Source of the DNA: Bdellovibrionales bacterium | GTDB lineage: Bacteria; Bdellovibrionota; Bdellovibrionia; Bdellovibrionales; UBA1609 | Length of the DNA stretch: 64,000 nucleotides | Assembly (NCBI GenBank): GCA_027459485.1 | Contig: DAIDIG010000009.1 | Location: 38,123-102,122, forward strand | Direction: 5' to 3' | In this document: positions 62,009 through 64,000 of the stretch, piece by piece | Layout of the letters: each line of letters opens with the position of its first letter | Numbering within the stretch: the stretch's first letter is position 1 | Made by a program: the position numbers and the translations under genes | Notes under the pieces: model-generated | The model's database searches: none | Told to the model about the DNA's origin: nothing | The model's input: only the letters and a program-made list of their open reading frames with translations

Positions 62009-62533
62009 ATGAAAGCTAAGCTCGCCGATCTAACTGACGAGGAGCTAATGGTGGCCTATCAAAATGGCGATGAAGGAGCATTTTCAGTGCTTTACAATCG
62101 ATATGCGCCGAAACTATACGGGTATCTTCAGTCACGGGTAAAGAATCGACCCCAAGCTGATGATTTGTTTCAACAGGCATTCCTTAAACTTCACAAGAGC
62201 CGTAGTACTTATAAACCGGAGTTCCGATTTGGCCCGTGGGCTTTTGCAATTTGTCGATCGGTGATTGTGGACAGTATCCGAGGTGAGAAAATAGAAACAA
62301 CTTCCGCCGACTTTGAATCACTGCCGATAGAATCAGGCCATGAAGTGCAATTTCCCAATTTAGATGAAAAACTTTCGGCGCTATCTAGACGCGAAAGGCA
62401 AGCCGTTGAAGAGCGATACTTGAAGGACTTACCGTTTAGCGAAATTGCGAAGCAGTTGAATACTACGGATCTCAATTCGCGTAAAATCGTGAGTCGCGCC
62501 CTCAAGAAACTGAGACTTGGGGGCGGGCGATGA
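62009..62533 (+). CDS. ECF RNA polymerase sigma factor, 174 aa
   Basis: Alternative sigma factor of the sigma-70 ECF group. Region 2 is 'FSVLYNRYAPKLYGYLQSRVKN' with 'QADDLFQQAFLKLHKSRSTYK' and 'GPWAFAICRSVIVDSIR'. Region 4 is 'LSRRERQAVEERYLKDLPFSEIAKQL' with a C-terminal HTH. Followed by its probable membrane anti-sigma (ATGA overlap) and divergent from the cus operon. A GGAG lies 11 nt before the ATG. Probably regulates itself and the cus genes through the two motifs in the gap. Confidence 0.9.
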   Translation: MKAKLADLTDEELMVAYQNGDEGAFSVLYNRYAPKLYGYLQSRVKNRPQADDLFQQAFLKLHKSRSTYKPEFRFGPWAFAICRSVIVDSIRGEKIETTSADFESLPIESGHEVQFPNLDEKLSALSRRERQAVEERYLKDLPFSEIAKQLNTTDLNSRKIVSRALKKLRLGGGR

Positions 62534-63063
62534 CGAGACAAAATTTTTCTGACTCAGAATTTCAAGACTTCTTGAATGCGAACGACAATCCTCCTCGGGA
62601 GTTGTCACAGTCGATATTCAACGTTGTCCACCGGGATTTAAACCCGTCACCGATAAAAGTATTTATCAAAGTGCTTTTCGTTCATATCGTGATGGGAGGG
62701 CTTTCTATTTTTGGATGCCCACAATTTGGTATTACACCTTCGGGTAATATGGCTATCATGAAATTTCTAGAACGATTCGGTAATACCGCCTGCGCAGTCG
62801 GGTGCGGAGCCTTTTTTGTATTGGGAACGATTATAGTAATTGGTATTGCATTGCGACCTGAAGAGTTAAAAGCACTTCGCCGAGCCGAATTTCTTCAGCT
62901 TAGTGCTCTCTTGATTCTGTCCATTGGCTTTTTCTACGCCATGGCAAGCTCGGTTGTGTTGAGCTGGGTTGTCCCTTGGCTTATCGGTAGCCTTGGCATG
63001 GGAGTGCTGGGTATTGAATTACTGTTTCATCTCCGCAACAGAGGGGTAGCCCGCGCTCTTTAA
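62530..63063 (+). CDS. Putative membrane anti-sigma factor, 177 aa
   Basis: The N-terminal 45 residues are soluble ('SDSEFQDFLNANDNPPRELSQSIFNVVHRDL'), followed by about four transmembrane helices. The gene overlaps the sigma gene by four nt, the usual arrangement for an anti-sigma factor. A zinc-type H-x3-C-x2-C motif is not seen, though Cys63, Cys88 and Cys92 sit in or near the membrane ('FGCPQFG', 'TACAVGCGAFF') and could sense copper. The anti-sigma role is inferred from position. Confidence 0.6.
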   Translation: MTRQNFSDSEFQDFLNANDNPPRELSQSIFNVVHRDLNPSPIKVFIKVLFVHIVMGGLSIFGCPQFGITPSGNMAIMKFLERFGNTACAVGCGAFFVLGTIIVIGIALRPEELKALRRAEFLQLSALLILSIGFFYAMASSVVLSWVVPWLIGSLGMGVLGIELLFHLRNRGVARAL

Positions 63064-63153
63064 CATTAGCCGGACAAAAACCGATGCGATGAATTGCTTG
63101 CGCATCACATATTTATCAGCTCAACTAATGCTGAGGTTGGGGATTTGCGCAAA

Positions 63154-63513
63154 ATGACTATTTATAAAGCAATAGCTTTATCTTTCCTGATCGTTGTGGT
63201 CGCTTGTGCACCGGCCTCACACGATATGCCAGGTGCCCAGCCAACGATTAGAAGAGTGCTTCCTATTGAAGTCACGTACAGTTGGATTCAGAAAAATATA
63301 TTTGCGCCGAAGTGTATGGATTGTCACAGTGCCAATCAAGGTGACGGAGATGGCCTCAAAAAAGCCAATTTCGATTCATACAATTCAACTATGAAAGTCG
63401 TGATGCCGTTGAATCCGATGCTAAGTTCGCTTTATACGTCTATTGCCGATCACTCGATGCCAAAGAATGGAAATCCGTTATCCGATCATGACATGGAGGT
63501 CATTTTGGACTAG
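63154..63513 (+). CDS. Cytochrome c-like lipoprotein with early amber stop, 119 aa
   Basis: The signal ends in the lipobox-like 'VVVAC'. One haem motif 'CMDCH' is followed by 'NQGDGDGLKKANFDS' and 'HSMPKNGNPLSDHDMEVILD'. The frame ends in TAG at 63511-63513. Beyond it the same frame reads 'IASGAPNN' to a TGA at 63538-63540. The relative at 30517 ends 'LAWIQGGAPN', so TAG stands exactly where Trp (TGG) is expected. This is a one-base nonsense change removing about nine residues, or a readthrough site. Lies 90 nt after the anti-sigma gene. Confidence 0.75.
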   Translation: MTIYKAIALSFLIVVVACAPASHDMPGAQPTIRRVLPIEVTYSWIQKNIFAPKCMDCHSANQGDGDGLKKANFDSYNSTMKVVMPLNPMLSSLYTSIADHSMPKNGNPLSDHDMEVILD

Positions 63514-63551
63514 ATCGCCAGCGGCGCTCCGAATAATTGAGGTAGAAAAGT

Positions 63552-64000
63552 ATGAAATATTCAATTTTGCTAATCCTAACGTTATTCGCCCCGCCGATAT
63601 TCGGCGCGCAGTTGAGCAGACAGTTAAATTATGGAAAATATTTCGGCAAAATCCAAATGAATGGAAGTTCGAATGTTGTTGCCGTGGCGCTTGATGCGTT
63701 TGTGGTTCAGCCGAACGATCCGGCTTCTTATCCGGAAATGACTGTGATTGTTCGCGAGAGCCTCGGTGGATATGTTAGCCCTGAATACATGGGCTATTAT
63801 TATTATGACCCTACCTATAACTTTGAAAATGGCGTTCTTGAACTCAATGATCCAAAAAACGATTTAGTGGCAACTCTTAAAGTAACAAACACGGGTGCCC
63901 AAACAGTTTTGGAGGGGCCGATCACTCAGCGGCTCACCAATGCAAAGGGCGTCATGCGAGTCGTGATGAATCTTGACGACTCAGTCTCACTCATAACACG
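63552..64000 (+). CDS. Secreted protein of unknown function, 3'-truncated by the window edge
   Basis: The ATG at 63552 is preceded by GAGG and begins a signal peptide ('MKYSILLILTLFAPPIFGA'). The visible 149 residues look like a beta-rich exported protein ('VRESLGGYVSPEYMGYYYYDP', 'LVATLKVTNTGAQTVLEGPI'). No family is recognised. It follows the cytochrome gene by 11 nt beyond the read-through end and is probably in the same operon. It continues past 64000. Confidence 0.7.
   Translation, partial: MKYSILLILTLFAPPIFGAQLSRQLNYGKYFGKIQMNGSSNVVAVALDAFVVQPNDPASYPEMTVIVRESLGGYVSPEYMGYYYYDPTYNFENGVLELNDPKNDLVATLKVTNTGAQTVLEGPITQRLTNAKGVMRVVMNLDDSVSLIT

Overview
The window looks like a chromosomal segment of a Gram-negative bacterium. 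It carries outer-membrane TolC proteins, lipoproteins with lipoboxes, a periplasmic L,D-transpeptidase and two complete tripartite RND systems. The gene mix resembles Bdellovibrionota/Oligoflexia or related former 'deltaproteobacterial' lineages: SBBP and RCC1 repeat proteins, a prepilin with a large C-terminal domain, an S53 sedolisin, many secreted orphans, frequent TTG/GTG starts and moderate GC. There is no rRNA or other phylogenetic marker gene in the window, so this placement is an inference.

Layout. 0.1-1.6 kb: AT-rich three-gene accessory operon (unknown, HEPN-like, ParB-like). 1.8-7.2 kb: an RCC1 remnant, an SBBP-repeat lipoprotein, a small outer-membrane barrel, a long prepilin and a TauE exporter. 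7.4-13.7 kb: RND efflux operon (TolC, adaptor, permease). 13.7-24.9 kb: secreted proteins, an L,D-transpeptidase, LonA coupled to a hybrid kinase with an ETR1-type ethylene-binding domain, a CBS protein and a GH15 glucoamylase-like enzyme. 24.9-29.2 kb: DabB-DabA inorganic-carbon uptake pair. 29.4-39.5 kb: housekeeping and accessory genes (GST, dihaem-type lipoprotein, ABC-F ATPase, aldo/keto reductase, RDD protein, S53 protease, ATP-grasp enzyme, PurU). 39.6-49.0 kb: accessory island with a recombinase-like DNA-binding gene, an intact IS66 element inside a 56-codon gene, a four-gene operon led by a truncated Mrr, and a Vsr/C5-methylase/Eco29kI-type restriction-modification set. 49.0-54.9 kb: tightly overlapped five-gene operon combining a sigma-54 activator, a secreted repeat protein, a solute-binding protein, a short YcaO protein and a histidine kinase. 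55.1-64 kb: KhpA, small membrane proteins, a CusCBA copper/silver efflux operon and a divergent ECF sigma/anti-sigma operon followed by a cytochrome c-like lipoprotein with an in-frame amber codon.

The two best candidates for undescribed systems are the YcaO/two-component/secreted-repeat operon (49001-54820), which has a possible sigma-54 promoter and an upstream inverted repeat, and the truncated-Mrr/HEPN operon (43397-46293) in the defence island. Other notable points are mirror-image ECF-type promoter motifs between the Cus operon and the sigma factor gene, the exactly reconstructable IS66-disrupted small gene, and a probable ATT start codon on a DUF1398 gene.
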